In this document: positions 54,879 through 64,000 of the stretch, in pieces
Layout of the letters: each line of letters begins with the position of its first letter
Numbering within the stretch: the stretch's first letter is position 1
NCBI GenBank assembly: GCA_001023535.1
Contig: CP011020.1
Coordinates: 3,423,734-3,487,733 of the forward strand
Reading direction: 5' to 3'
From: Pseudomonas chlororaphis
GTDB taxonomy: Bacteria; Pseudomonadota; Gammaproteobacteria; Pseudomonadales; Pseudomonadaceae
Length of the DNA stretch: 64,000 bases
The notes under the pieces: model-generated
What the model saw: only the letters and a program-made list of their open reading frames with translations
Told to the model about the DNA's origin: nothing
The model's database searches: none
Program-made: the position numbers and the translations under genes

Positions 54879-57329
54879 ATGCCAGCACCGCTAGGACTGA
54901 AACCGCTCACCCAGGCTCTACTGATCCGTCATTCGTTTCGACCGCATGTCCCGGTCCTCTGCGCGCTGGTCCTGGGCCTGCCGCTGACGGCCCAGGCCCA
55001 GAGCCTGCCGATCAACATCCAGGCGCAACCGCTGGGCAGCGCGTTGCAGGAGTTCGGTCGCCAGACCAACCTGCAAGTGCTCTACAACCCGGCCGACGTC
55101 AGTGGCCTGCGCAGCACCGCGGTGAGCGGTGACCTGGAGCCGGCCGCCGCCATGGCCCGGTTGCTCCAGGGCACCCCGATCGCCTACAGCGTCCAGGGCA
55201 ACAGCATGACACTGCGCAGCCGCAACGATGGCGCGGGCCTGGACTTGGCGCCGATCAACATTTCGGGCACCCAGGAGTCGGCATGGGGGCCGGTGGATGG
55301 GATCGTCGCGAAAAAAACCGGCACCGGCACCAAGACCGACACGCCGCTCAACGAAGTGCCGCAGACCGTCAACGTCATCACCCAGGACGAGGTCAAGCTG
55401 CGTGGCTCGCAGAGCGTCACCGAAGCCCTGCGCTACACCGCCGGCATGACCGGCGGCGGTTTCTCCGACCGTGTGACGATCTTCGACGAACCGACTTCCC
55501 GCGGCTTCATCCCGACGCCGCTGTACCTCGACGGCCTGCACCTGCCCTACGGCGGCGGCAGCACCGGCGGCGCCCTGCAGATCGACCCGTACACCCTGGA
55601 GCGCATCGAAGTGCTCAAGGGCCCGGCCTCGGTGCTCTACGGCCAGAACCAGCCGGGCGGGATCGTCAACATGGTCAGCAAGCGCCCCACCGCCACGCCG
55701 TTGCATGAGGTGACCCTGGGCGCCGGCGACAACGACCGCAAGAAACTCGGCTTCGACCTGGCCGGCCCGCTGGATGACCAGGGCGAATTCCTCTATCGCC
55801 TGACCGGCGTGGCGGAGGATTCCGGTTCGGAAATCGACTACGTCGAGAAAAACCGCATGCTCCTGGCGCCGAGCCTGACGTGGAACCCGAGCGACGAAAC
55901 CAGCATCACCTTCTTCGCCCAGTACCAGAAAGACCACGACACCCCGTCCGCCCAGGGCCTGCCCGCCTCCGGCACGGTGCTGCCGAACCCGAACGGCAAG
56001 TACAGCCGCTCGACCTTCTTCGGCGAGCCGGACGTGAACAAGTACAACCGCGAGCAGTTCGTCGTGGGCTATGAGGCCTCCCATGAACTCAATGATGTCT
56101 GGACGCTGAAGCAGACCGCCCGTTACGCCCAGGTCGATGACCAGTACGTGGATCCGCTGCACGGCTACGGCTTCATCGCCAACCCGGTCACCGGGGCCAA
56201 CGACCAACGCTACATGCGCCGCTACGGAGTGGACTGGTCGCAGACCAACAAGGTCTACAACATCGATACCACTGCCCAGGCCAAATTCCACACAGGGGCA
56301 CTGGACCACACCGTCTTGCTGGGCGTGGACCACTACCATTTCGAATCGAAGTTCCTCGGCCTGTACGATCGCAGCGCGTCGGCCATCGACATGTACAACC
56401 CGGTGTACGGCGGCGCGATCAATTTCAGCTCGCCCTACCGCTGGGACAACACCGTTCGCCAGACCGGGCTGTATGTCCAGGACCAGCTCAAATGGGACAA
56501 GTGGTTCCTCACGCTGGGCGGCCGCTATGACTTTGCCGAAACCGACAACAAGCGTCCGCTTGACGGGACCAGCACCAAGACCCGGGATGAAAAATTCAGT
56601 GGTCGGGCCGGCTTCGGCTACCTGTTCGATAACGGTCTGACGCCTTATGTGAGCTACTCGGAGTCATTCCTCCCCGTCACTGACACCGGGTTTGGCAACA
56701 CCGCGTTCAAGCCGACGACAGGCAAGCAGTACGAAGCCGGGATCAAGTACGAACCCAAGGCTATCGACGGTTTTATCCAGTTGTCGGTCTACGACATCGT
56801 GCAAAAGAATGTGGTGACGTCCAATCCGCTCACCCCCGGCTTCAGCGGCCAGTCCGGTGAAGTGCGTTCCCAGGGCATCGAGTTGGAAGGCAAGGTCAAC
56901 CTCAACAAGAACGTACGGGTGATCGGTTCGGTGTCGCGCAACGACATCGAGTACACCAAGGACAACGACGGTCGCGAAGGCCGTCACCCGGCCAGTGCGC
57001 CACCCCTCACCGCCTCGGCCTGGATCGACTACACCTTCACCGGCGCCAGCCCCCTGGCCGGTCTCGGCGCGGGCATCGGCGCACGGTATGTGCGCGAGAG
57101 CTACGGCACCGACTACGAAGGCGCATTCACGATTCCGTCCTACACGGTCTACGACGCCATGATGTCCTACGACTTCGAGAAATCCCCGCTGCACATCAAG
57201 GGCGTGAGCGTGCGGATGAACATGGAAAACCTCGAGGACAAGAAATACGTCGCCAGTTGCCGCAGCAACTGGGACTGCTACTACGGCCAGGGCCGCACCC
57301 TCACCACCGACCTGACCTACAACTGGTAA
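54879..57329 (+). CDS. fpvA: FpvA, TonB-dependent ferripyoverdine receptor and signal transducer
   Basis: 816 residues. Signal peptide to about 42 (ALVLGLPLTAQAQ), secretin/STN signalling domain (about 43-120: INIQAQPLGSALQEFGRQTN), plug (about 155-270: VPQTVNVITQDEVKLRGSQS, IEVLKGPASVLYGQNQPGG), 22-strand barrel ending in W. A Cys pair near the C-terminus (CRSNWDC). The STN domain signals to an FpvR/FpvI system. No PvdS box lies in the 114 bases upstream; the 52 bases after the hairpin must contain the FpvI promoter. Confidence 0.95.
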   Translation: MPAPLGLKPLTQALLIRHSFRPHVPVLCALVLGLPLTAQAQSLPINIQAQPLGSALQEFGRQTNLQVLYNPADVSGLRSTAVSGDLEPAAAMARLLQGTPIAYSVQGNSMTLRSRNDGAGLDLAPINISGTQESAWGPVDGIVAKKTGTGTKTDTPLNEVPQTVNVITQDEVKLRGSQSVTEALRYTAGMTGGGFSDRVTIFDEPTSRGFIPTPLYLDGLHLPYGGGSTGGALQIDPYTLERIEVLKGPASVLYGQNQPGGIVNMVSKRPTATPLHEVTLGAGDNDRKKLGFDLAGPLDDQGEFLYRLTGVAEDSGSEIDYVEKNRMLLAPSLTWNPSDETSITFFAQYQKDHDTPSAQGLPASGTVLPNPNGKYSRSTFFGEPDVNKYNREQFVVGYEASHELNDVWTLKQTARYAQVDDQYVDPLHGYGFIANPVTGANDQRYMRRYGVDWSQTNKVYNIDTTAQAKFHTGALDHTVLLGVDHYHFESKFLGLYDRSASAIDMYNPVYGGAINFSSPYRWDNTVRQTGLYVQDQLKWDKWFLTLGGRYDFAETDNKRPLDGTSTKTRDEKFSGRAGFGYLFDNGLTPYVSYSESFLPVTDTGFGNTAFKPTTGKQYEAGIKYEPKAIDGFIQLSVYDIVQKNVVTSNPLTPGFSGQSGEVRSQGIELEGKVNLNKNVRVIGSVSRNDIEYTKDNDGREGRHPASAPPLTASAWIDYTFTGASPLAGLGAGIGARYVRESYGTDYEGAFTIPSYTVYDAMMSYDFEKSPLHIKGVSVRMNMENLEDKKYVASCRSNWDCYYGQGRTLTTDLTYNW

Positions 57330-57430
57330 CCCTCACCGCCGCAAAGGATTGCGGCTGAGGTTGTCTGGACTGCCGTCTTCGCGAAGAAGAGGCCAGGCCT
57401 GTCCAACATCTCCATCAACTGACCCACCGC

Positions 57431-57663
57431 TTTCGCGGGCAAGCTCGCTCCCACAAAGGATTTACGGTGAACACACATCTGTGGTCGCCAATGATCAACC
57501 TGTGGGAGCGGGCTTGCTCGCGAAGACGGCGGTACATTCAACATCAATGCAAACTGACCCACCGCTTTCGCGAGCAAGCCCGCTCCCACAAGGGATTTAC
57601 GGTGAACACACATCTGTGGTCGCCAACGATCAACCTGTGGGAGCGGGCTTGCTCGCGAAGACG
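57431..57663. repeat. Tandem array of REP family A units (four units, 135-bp period)
   Basis: Alternating reverse and forward units at 57431, 57499, 57566 and 57635. The linker GGATTTACGGTGAACACA-CATCTGTGG is nearly identical in both copies and is also found, inverted, at 6614-6658. Whole region 57330-57698 holds no gene. Confidence 0.9.
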
Positions 57664-57698
57664 GCGGCACGGTCGCATCATCACTCACTGACCCATCG

Positions 57699-60089
57699 CT
57701 ATCCCAACTGCGTTTCCACGCGATCCCGCCCAGCCTGCTTGGCGGCATACACGCCCGAGTCGGCCCGTAGCAACAAGGCATCGGCGCCCTCACCGGCGCG
57801 CCAGGTGGCGATGCCGAAGCTGGCGGTGACGATTCCCACGTCCTCGATCGGGGCCGAGCGCAAGCCTTCCCACAGTCCCAGGGCCAGGGCATAGGCACTC
57901 TCGCTGTCCGTGTCCGGACACAACACCACGAACTCTTCCCCACCCAATCGGCAGAACACATCGGTACGTCGCAACCGCTGGGCAACCCGCTGGCAGACCG
58001 CCTGCAACACCCGGTCGCCCACCGCATGGCCATGCTGGTCGTTGATGCGCTTGAAGTGATCGATGTCCAACATGATCACCGCCAGCCCCCCGGAACCACG
58101 CTCGACCCGGGACATCTCCGAGGTCAGTCGCTCCTGGAAATAACGGCGGTTGCGAATCCCCGTCAAGGCATCGGTAACCGACAGCGCCCGCAGTTCTTCC
58201 TCCACCCGCTTGAGGTCGGAAATATCCGAGATGTAGCCGTGCCACAACACCCCGCCGCCGGGCAGTTCCTCCGGCGTGGCCTCGCCCCGGACCCAACGCA
58301 GGCCCCGCTGCGGCAACTGCAGCCGGTATTCTTCACGCCAGGGGCTCAAGGTATCGGCCGACGCACGAATCGAGCTGCGCACGCGGCTGGCGTCCAGGCA
58401 ATGAATGCGCGAGAAAATCGCCTCGGCGTTCTGCACCAGCACGTGCGGCTCCAATTCGTAGATGTCGCGAATGCCGTCGCTGGCGTAGATCACACTGAAA
58501 CGGCCGTTGAAATCCATCTTGAACTGATAGATGCCGCCCGGCACATGGGCGCTGAGTTTCTTCAGCAACAGGTCCCGTGCCGCCAGGGCTTCGTGGACGC
58601 GCTTGCGTTCGGTGATGTCGATGCAGATCGCCAGGTGCCCGACCCACAGCCCCTGGTCATCGAGCATCGGCGTGGCCAGCATGTTCACGGTCAGATGGCT
58701 GCCGTCGCGACGCACCAGGGTCCATTCCCGTGCCTGCTGGCCGCCCTGCTCGCCCCCCTCGAGCAACATCGCGTGACAGGTGGGGATCGGCTTGCCGAAA
58801 CGCGCACCGAGCTGGGCGGCCCGGGCCTGGAGTTCACGCGGCACATGCAGGCTTTCGAGGGTCATGCTTTGCAGGACCTCGCTGCTGGGGTAGCCGAGCA
58901 TCTGTTCGGCGCCGGCGTTGAAAGTCGTGATGACGCCGCGCAGGTCCGTGGCGATGATCGCCACCTCCGTCGCCGCATCCAGCACCCCGCGCAACTGGCC
59001 ATGGGTGCCGCGCAGTTCCTGCTCCCTGGCCCGCAATTCGCGGGTGCGTTGCTCCACCAGTTTCAGTGCCCGTTGCCGCTGGCTGACCAGCACGTAAAGC
59101 AAGGCGCTGAGCAACAGGCTGAGCAAACCACCCAGCACCACCAGGCTTGCCGCCGATGAGTGGTTGGTTGTCAGGAACGTCCGGCTGGGCCGCAACTCCA
59201 CCCGATAATCGCGATCGGCCAGACGCACTCGGCGGGTCTCCGACAATTCGCTGTGGCCGGCCGGGGTGGGCGATTCGAACAGGGCTTCCTCGCGATCGTC
59301 CGCAGACAGGTCGATAACCCGCATCGACAGATTGTCATGACCGGCCGTCGGCAGGCCGTCGCCCGCCAGTTGGCGCATGCTGATGGCCGCGACCACATAC
59401 CCGAACGGTTCGGTGGCCCCTGGTCGGGTGACCGGTGCCGCCAGCAACACGCCGCGGGTGAAGGCCGGATCGACGCCAATCAGGTCCAGTGGCTGTGAAA
59501 CCGCCAGCCGGCCACTCTGCCGCGCCCGGTCCAGGGTGGCCCGCCGAACGGGCTCGAACAGCAGGTCCATGCCCAAGGGCGAGCCATAGGAGGCCTGGCT
59601 TTGCACGTAGAGCACCGGCACATACTCGTCCCGCTCGGCGGCCGGCCGCAGACCACCGCTGCCGTCGGCTTCACGGACGGTGAAGTTTATCGAGCCGTCG
59701 GCCCGCGCCTGCTGTTCGAACGCCAGCCGTTCGTCCCGTCGCACCCTGGGCGCCCAGGCAAGCGCCCGGGTACGTCGCAACAAGGCTTCGGCGTACCCGC
59801 GGAATTCGTCATTGGACACCGACTCCGAGTTGGCGAAGAAGCGCCGCAGGCCATCCAGACGCTGCTCCTGCTCCTGGAAGCGCTCCTCGATCCGGCTGAA
59901 ACGCTCCTCGGCCTGCAGTTCGAAGCGCTGGCGCAGTTGCTGGCCGAACAGGTTCATCATCGCCCAGCTCAGCACCGCCGTCAGAAAGCTGCCGGCCAGC
60001 AAGACCAGCGTTGCCACGAGCCAGGCCGAGACGTCTTCGCTGATAAAGCCCAGGATCCTGGGGCGCACCTGATGCAAGGCCATAAACAC
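57699..60089 (-). CDS. CHASE-PAS-PAS diguanylate cyclase
   Basis: 796 residues. TM1 (about 22-45), periplasmic CHASE sensor (about 90-290: FRGYAEALLRRTRALAWAPRV), TM2 (about 315-335), a short coiled coil, two PAS domains (about 370-490 and 500-620), GGDEF (about 625-790). The cyclase motif is GGEEF (RLGGEEFVVLCPD) with an RRTD inhibitory site five residues before. No EAL domain, so it should only make c-di-GMP. Convergent with fpvA across the REP array. Confidence 0.94.
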   Translation of the reverse strand: MFMALHQVRPRILGFISEDVSAWLVATLVLLAGSFLTAVLSWAMMNLFGQQLRQRFELQAEERFSRIEERFQEQEQRLDGLRRFFANSESVSNDEFRGYAEALLRRTRALAWAPRVRRDERLAFEQQARADGSINFTVREADGSGGLRPAAERDEYVPVLYVQSQASYGSPLGMDLLFEPVRRATLDRARQSGRLAVSQPLDLIGVDPAFTRGVLLAAPVTRPGATEPFGYVVAAISMRQLAGDGLPTAGHDNLSMRVIDLSADDREEALFESPTPAGHSELSETRRVRLADRDYRVELRPSRTFLTTNHSSAASLVVLGGLLSLLLSALLYVLVSQRQRALKLVEQRTRELRAREQELRGTHGQLRGVLDAATEVAIIATDLRGVITTFNAGAEQMLGYPSSEVLQSMTLESLHVPRELQARAAQLGARFGKPIPTCHAMLLEGGEQGGQQAREWTLVRRDGSHLTVNMLATPMLDDQGLWVGHLAICIDITERKRVHEALAARDLLLKKLSAHVPGGIYQFKMDFNGRFSVIYASDGIRDIYELEPHVLVQNAEAIFSRIHCLDASRVRSSIRASADTLSPWREEYRLQLPQRGLRWVRGEATPEELPGGGVLWHGYISDISDLKRVEEELRALSVTDALTGIRNRRYFQERLTSEMSRVERGSGGLAVIMLDIDHFKRINDQHGHAVGDRVLQAVCQRVAQRLRRTDVFCRLGGEEFVVLCPDTDSESAYALALGLWEGLRSAPIEDVGIVTASFGIATWRAGEGADALLLRADSGVYAAKQAGRDRVETQLG

Positions 60090-60225
60090 GACTCAAAAAG
60101 GGCCAGGCAGTAGGTTCAACCCGGCCACAGGCTAAGTTATAGCTATTAGCCATCATTTTGACCAGCCCCAAGATGAGCTGAAAGCCTTGAGTTACAAGGC
60201 CTGCGTGGATCCAATCAGCAATCGA

Positions 60226-62499
60226 TCAACGGGCGGTGATCTTCCAGGCACGGTGGATCTTGCCGTTGCGGGCAAAGTCCGGATCGATGGTCTTGGCGGT
60301 GATTTCCTCCACCGCGTAGCGCTCGCCGAGGTTGTCCTCGAGCTGGAACTTGCGGAAGTTGTTGGAGAAATACAGCACGCCACCCGGTGCGAGGCGGGCC
60401 ATGGCCAGGTCCAGGAGCTGGACGTGGTCGCGTTGCACGTCAAAGATCCCTTCCATGCGCTTGGAGTTGGAGAAGGTCGGTGGATCGATGAAGATCAGGT
60501 CGTATTCGTCGCGACTGGCTTCCAGCCAGGCCATGACGTCGCCCTGCTCCAGGCGGTTCTTGTCGGAGAAACCGTTGAGCGAGAGGTTGCGTCGCGCCCA
60601 GTCCAGGTAGGTTTTCGACAAGTCGACACTGGTGGTGCTCCGAGCACCGCCCTTGGCCGCATGGACGCTGGCGGTCGCGGTGTAGCAGAACAGGTTGAGG
60701 AAGCGCTTGCCGGCCGCCTCTTTCTGGATCCGCAGGCGCATCGGCCGGTGGTCGAGGAACAGCCCGGTGTCCAGGTAGTCGGTGAGGTTGACCAGCAGCT
60801 TGACGCCACCTTCGTTGACCTCGGTGAACTTGCCCTGGGCGCTCTGGCGCTCGTATTGCTTGGTGCCGCTCTGGCGTTCGCGACGCTTGATCACCACGCG
60901 GCTCTTGTCGACGCTCAGGGCCTGGGGAATGGCCGCCAGGGCATCGAACAGCCGGGCCGAGGCCTTTTCCGGGTCGATGGATTTCGGCGCGGCGTATTCC
61001 TGCACATGGACCCAGTCATGGTACAGGTCGATGGCCATGGCGTATTCCGGCATGTCGGCATCGTAGACCCGGTAGCAGTCCACACCTTCACGTTTGGCCC
61101 ACTTACCCAGCAATTTGAGGTTCTTTTGCAGGCGATTGGCGAACATCTGCCCGCCTTCGCTCAAGCGTGCCTGCTCCACCACCGGGGCGGGGACAGGAGC
61201 CGGCTTGATCGGGTTGCCATTCTTGTTGTACTGGCGCTCCTGCGTTGCCGCGGGCGCTTGCTGGTCAAGGAGGGCCTGCTCGCGCTCGGCCTGACGCTGT
61301 TCCGGGGTGCGACGCTCGCCGGTGACGAACTGGTCCGGCAGCACCTTGATCAGCAACAATTTGCACGGCAAGGCGCCGTTCCAGAACGAATACTGCTTGT
61401 GGCTGCGGATACCCATGCGCTTGCCCAGGTCCGGCGCGCCGGTGAACACAGCGGCCTCCCAGTTCAGGCAGGCCTGGCGCAGGCGCTCGCCGAGGTTCTG
61501 GTAGAGGTAGAGCAGGCTCGCTTCGTCGCCAAGCCGCTCGCCGTACGGAGGGTTGCAGATGACCAGGCCTTTCTGGTTCTGGTCCGGGCGGGGTTCGAAG
61601 GTGGCGACTTCGCCCTGATAGATCTTGATCCACTCGCTCAAGCCGGCACGCTCGACGTTGTTGCGGCCCGGCTGGATCAGCCGTGGATCAGCCTCGTAGC
61701 CGCGAATCCACAGCGGCGGCTTGGCCAGCCCGGCGGCAGCGCGGGCGGTGGCCTCTTCGTGGAGTTTCTTCCACAGCGCCGGCACATGGCCGAGCCACGC
61801 GGTGAAGCCCCACTGCTGGCGACGCAGGTTCGGCGCCATGTCGGCGGCGATCATGCCGGCTTCCACCAGGAACGTGCCCACGCCGCACATCGGATCGGCC
61901 AGCGCCCCGCCTTCGGCGGCGATGCGCGGCCAACCGGCCCGGATCAGGATCGCGGCGGCGAGGTTTTCCTTCAGCGGCGCAGCGCCCTGCTGCAAGCGAT
62001 AGCCGCGCTGGTGCAGGCTGTGGCCGGAAAGGTCGAGGGACAGGATCGCTTCGCCACGGTCCAGGCGCAGGTGGATGCGCAGGTCCGGGTTGAGCTTGTC
62101 GACGGACGGCCGCTCGCCCGACGGGGTACGCAGCTTGTCGACGATGGCATCCTTGACCTTCAAGGCGCCGAAGTGGGTGTTGTCGATGCCCGAACCGTGT
62201 CCGCTGAACTCCACCGCCAGGGTGCCGTCGGCCAGCATGTGGTCTTGCCAGTCGACGTCCAGCACGCCGTGGTACAGGTCGTCGGCGTTCTTCATCTCGA
62301 ACCGCTTGAGGACCAGCAGCACCCGGTTGGCCAGGCGCGACCACAGGCACAGGCGGTACGCGGTCTCCATGTCGGCCATGCCGCGCACGGCCGAGGTGTG
62401 CTCGCGCGCCTCTTCAAGGCCAAGCCCGACGGCTTCCTCGATGAGCAGGCCTTCGAGGCCCTTGGGGCAAGTGAGGAAGAGTTCGAAACGGTCGGACAT
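60226..62499 (-). CDS. rlmL: RlmL (RlmKL), bifunctional 23S rRNA G2445/G2069 methyltransferase
   Basis: 757 residues from MSDRFELFLTCPKGLEGLL (ATG at 62499). THUMP (about 45-155), RlmL methyltransferase with VICNPPYGERLG (about 310-321), and C-terminal RlmK-type methyltransferase with IFIDPPTFSNSKRMEG. A fused two-domain enzyme as in E. coli. The upstream extension to 62541 was rejected. Divergent from rmf. Confidence 0.96.
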   Translation of the reverse strand: MSDRFELFLTCPKGLEGLLIEEAVGLGLEEAREHTSAVRGMADMETAYRLCLWSRLANRVLLVLKRFEMKNADDLYHGVLDVDWQDHMLADGTLAVEFSGHGSGIDNTHFGALKVKDAIVDKLRTPSGERPSVDKLNPDLRIHLRLDRGEAILSLDLSGHSLHQRGYRLQQGAAPLKENLAAAILIRAGWPRIAAEGGALADPMCGVGTFLVEAGMIAADMAPNLRRQQWGFTAWLGHVPALWKKLHEEATARAAAGLAKPPLWIRGYEADPRLIQPGRNNVERAGLSEWIKIYQGEVATFEPRPDQNQKGLVICNPPYGERLGDEASLLYLYQNLGERLRQACLNWEAAVFTGAPDLGKRMGIRSHKQYSFWNGALPCKLLLIKVLPDQFVTGERRTPEQRQAEREQALLDQQAPAATQERQYNKNGNPIKPAPVPAPVVEQARLSEGGQMFANRLQKNLKLLGKWAKREGVDCYRVYDADMPEYAMAIDLYHDWVHVQEYAAPKSIDPEKASARLFDALAAIPQALSVDKSRVVIKRRERQSGTKQYERQSAQGKFTEVNEGGVKLLVNLTDYLDTGLFLDHRPMRLRIQKEAAGKRFLNLFCYTATASVHAAKGGARSTTSVDLSKTYLDWARRNLSLNGFSDKNRLEQGDVMAWLEASRDEYDLIFIDPPTFSNSKRMEGIFDVQRDHVQLLDLAMARLAPGGVLYFSNNFRKFQLEDNLGERYAVEEITAKTIDPDFARNGKIHRAWKITAR

Positions 62500-63031
62500 G
62501 GGGATTCCAGCGCCTTTGGCTAAGTGGACCGGGCAACGCATTGCCGGGTCGGGTTCAGTCAGGTGCTTTTCTCAAGAGCACCCGCGTGGCACGAAGGTGT
62601 GCCGCTCCACCCTCGCCGCTCAGGTTAAAAGAGCTTAGATGCGGGGGCAGATAAAAAATTCTGTGCAACAAATTGTGAAAACCCGACCCTTTCGTCGAAT
62701 AGTACCCGAGTGCAACGGGAGGACATTCTCATCCGGGTCAGGACCGCGCCTTTGAGCGCAGGGCTGATCATACAGGGGTCTTGCTCAAAAGCGGACGCTG
62801 AACATCAAGTTACTTATCGCCCTAACATCTTTATTGTTACGTGCTTATGACAAAACGATCATTCCATCCATGTGACGCTTTGGTTAGAACTCAACACAGG
62901 TTGACGTCGCCACGGCGCCAACACCTTGGCTCGTCACGCCGGCAACGAGCCACCAACGGCAGAATGATTCTGCCCCGGCCCCGACAAGGGCCGACGCTAA
63001 AGAAACAGTCAACAAGTGAGGGCAACACCCT
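62500..63031. other. Intergenic region between rlmL and rmf
   Basis: 532 bases. A short frame (62841-63035) overlaps the rmf start and has no family similarity, so it is not annotated. The region is AT-richer near 62810-62860 and probably holds the rmf promoter and a long 5' leader. No REP, clear operator or RNA gene was recognised. Confidence 0.5.
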
Positions 63032-63247
63032 ATGAGAAGACTTAAGCGTGATCCGTTGGAAAGAGCATTTTTACGCGGTTACCAATATGGCGTTGGTGGT
63101 AAATCCCGTGAGCTTTGCCCCTTTACTCTACCGTCAGTACGTCAAGCCTGGATCAACGGCTGGCGAGAAGGACGCGGCGACAACTGGGACGGTATGACCG
63201 GCACTGCGGGTATCCATAGACTCAACGAACTTCACGCCGTCGGCTGA
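63032..63247 (+). CDS. rmf: Ribosome modulation factor Rmf
   Basis: 71 residues, MRRLKRDPLERAFLRGYQYG through WINGWREGRGDNWDGMTG, the full Rmf family sequence. Rmf dimerises 70S ribosomes into inactive 100S particles in stationary phase. GAGGG/GGGCAACACC region precedes the ATG. Terminated by the hairpin at 63338. Confidence 0.97.
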   Translation: MRRLKRDPLERAFLRGYQYGVGGKSRELCPFTLPSVRQAWINGWREGRGDNWDGMTGTAGIHRLNELHAVG

Positions 63248-63337
63248 CACAGGGCTTAACACTCAAGAACTCGACAATCTGATGTGCCAATCGATTTAAC
63301 CACGCGCGTCCCATCCGGACGGCGGGCTACGGCCCAG

Positions 63338-63361
63338 GGGCTCCTTCGAGGAGCCCTTTTT
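63338..63361 (+). terminator. Terminator of rmf
   Basis: GGGCTCC-TTCG-AGGAGCCC followed by TTTTT, 90 bases after the rmf stop. Stable UUCG-type tetraloop. Confidence 0.92.
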
Positions 63362-63408
63362 ATTGCCGGAATCTTATGAACAACGCCGATGCCTGGCTGT
63401 GAACACAG

Positions 63409-63543
63409 GTGTGGCGAGGGTGCTTGCTCCCGCTGGGCTGCACGGCAGCCCAAACACCATGACACACGGTGATTCAGTCATATCGCGTTAGCAGATTTCG
63501 GGAGTGCTTCGCACTCCAGCGGGAGCAAGCTCCCTCGCCACAA
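63409..63543. repeat. REP family B inverted pair
   Basis: Diverged forward unit at 63411 (AGGGTGCTTGC) and canonical reverse unit ending at 63543, with a GGGAGTGCTTCGCACTCC hairpin inside. It lies between rmf and pyrD. Confidence 0.86.
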
Positions 63544-63573
63544 TGGATTTGCCCGATTTTCAGAAAGGCTGAA

Positions 63574-64000
63574 TCAACCCAACGCCGCAATCGCATCCAC
63601 CGACTCACGAATCAACGCCGGCCCCTTGTAGATGAAGCCCGAATAGATCTGCACCAGACTCGCACCGGCGCTGATCTTCTCGGCGGCATGCCGTCCCTCG
63701 GTGACCCCGCCCGCCGCGATGATCGGCAAGCGCCCCGCCAGTTCGGCGGCCAGGACCTTCACCGTGTGGGTGCTCTTGTCACGCACCGGCGCGCCAGACA
63801 AGCCGCCCGCCTCGTCACCGTGTTCCAGCCCTTCGACACCTTCGCGCCCCAGGGTCGTGTTGGTGGCGATCACCGCGTCCATGCCGGTCTCAACCAGGGC
63901 CTGGGCCACCTGGGCGGTTTCTTCGTCGCTCATGTCCGGGGCGATCTTGATGGCCAGCGGCACATGCCGGCCATGGATCACCGCCAGTTCCGCACGACGA
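63574..64000 (-). CDS. pyrD: PyrD, dihydroorotate dehydrogenase (3' part only)
   Basis: C-terminal 141 residues of a class 2 dihydroorotate dehydrogenase (membrane-associated, quinone-linked) of pyrimidine synthesis. The segment [47 protein letters not shown] and [13 protein letters not shown] are FMN-binding and C-terminal motifs. The gene continues past the window edge, so its start is not visible. Confidence 0.95.
   Translation of the reverse strand, partial: RRAELAVIHGRHVPLAIKIAPDMSDEETAQVAQALVETGMDAVIATNTTLGREGVEGLEHGDEAGGLSGAPVRDKSTHTVKVLAAELAGRLPIIAAGGVTEGRHAAEKISAGASLVQIYSGFIYKGPALIRESVDAIAALG

Noticed and set aside
57431..57663. Regular repeats resembling a short CRISPR array
   Set aside because: The repeats are inverted REP units with conserved, not unique, linkers, and no cas gene is near.
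62841..63035. 64-residue frame ahead of rmf
   Set aside because: It overlaps the rmf start, lacks a ribosome-binding site and has basic low-complexity content, as a leader would.

Overview
The window is a contiguous piece of a fluorescent Pseudomonas chromosome, probably from the P. fluorescens species complex. The evidence is the high-GC coding pattern, the uvrB/gltX/tRNA neighbourhood, two families of Pseudomonas REP elements in most intergenic gaps, and a pyoverdine block whose gene order closely follows the P. aeruginosa one. Almost all of it is intact coding sequence. No prophage, integrase, intact insertion sequence or CRISPR array was seen.

Layout. 1-5.5 kb: the 5' end of leuC with a divergent LysR regulator, a five-PAS GGDEF-EAL protein, and ibpA behind a sigma-32 promoter and a ROSE-type RNA thermometer. 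5.5-8.7 kb: dusC, then a minus-strand operon of tetR, an alpha/beta hydrolase and a thioesterase. 8.7-15.1 kb: a tandemly duplicated tRNA-Ala/tRNA-Glu operon with its own strong promoter, gltX, uvrB, an aromatic/aspartate-type aminotransferase and tRNA-Asn. 15.2-25 kb: two small proteins, an AI-2E family permease, trhP, a MITE-like element, a Cache chemoreceptor, an NhaC-like transporter, and a four-gene operon of two PepSY proteins with a two-component system.

25-35 kb is mixed metabolism and membrane functions: a patatin-like phospholipase, queD, an alpha/beta hydrolase, a cytosine deaminase, a DapF-fold protein with both catalytic cysteines changed to serine, an MFS permease, an AhpD-like protein, an MscS channel with a cyclic-nucleotide-binding-like tail, and pirin. 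35.0-39.6 kb is a BvgAS/RocSA-type phosphorelay: a LuxR-type regulator, a degenerate receiver protein, and a hybrid kinase interrupted by an apparent one-base deletion near its 5' end.

39.9-57.3 kb is the periplasmic maturation, export and uptake half of pyoverdine biology: pvdA, fpvI, pvdR-pvdT-opmQ, pvdP, pvdM-pvdN-pvdO, pvdE, fpvA. Five promoters carry a TAAAT-N16-CGT PvdS (iron-starvation) box with identical spacing. fpvI has a Fur-box-like site, and fpvA has no PvdS box, as expected for FpvI control. The peptide synthetases and pvdS are not in the window. fpvR and pvdF are missing from the places they occupy in P. aeruginosa, and each of those gaps holds an inverted REP pair.

57.7-64 kb: a CHASE-PAS-GGDEF diguanylate cyclase, rlmL, rmf, and the 3' part of pyrD.
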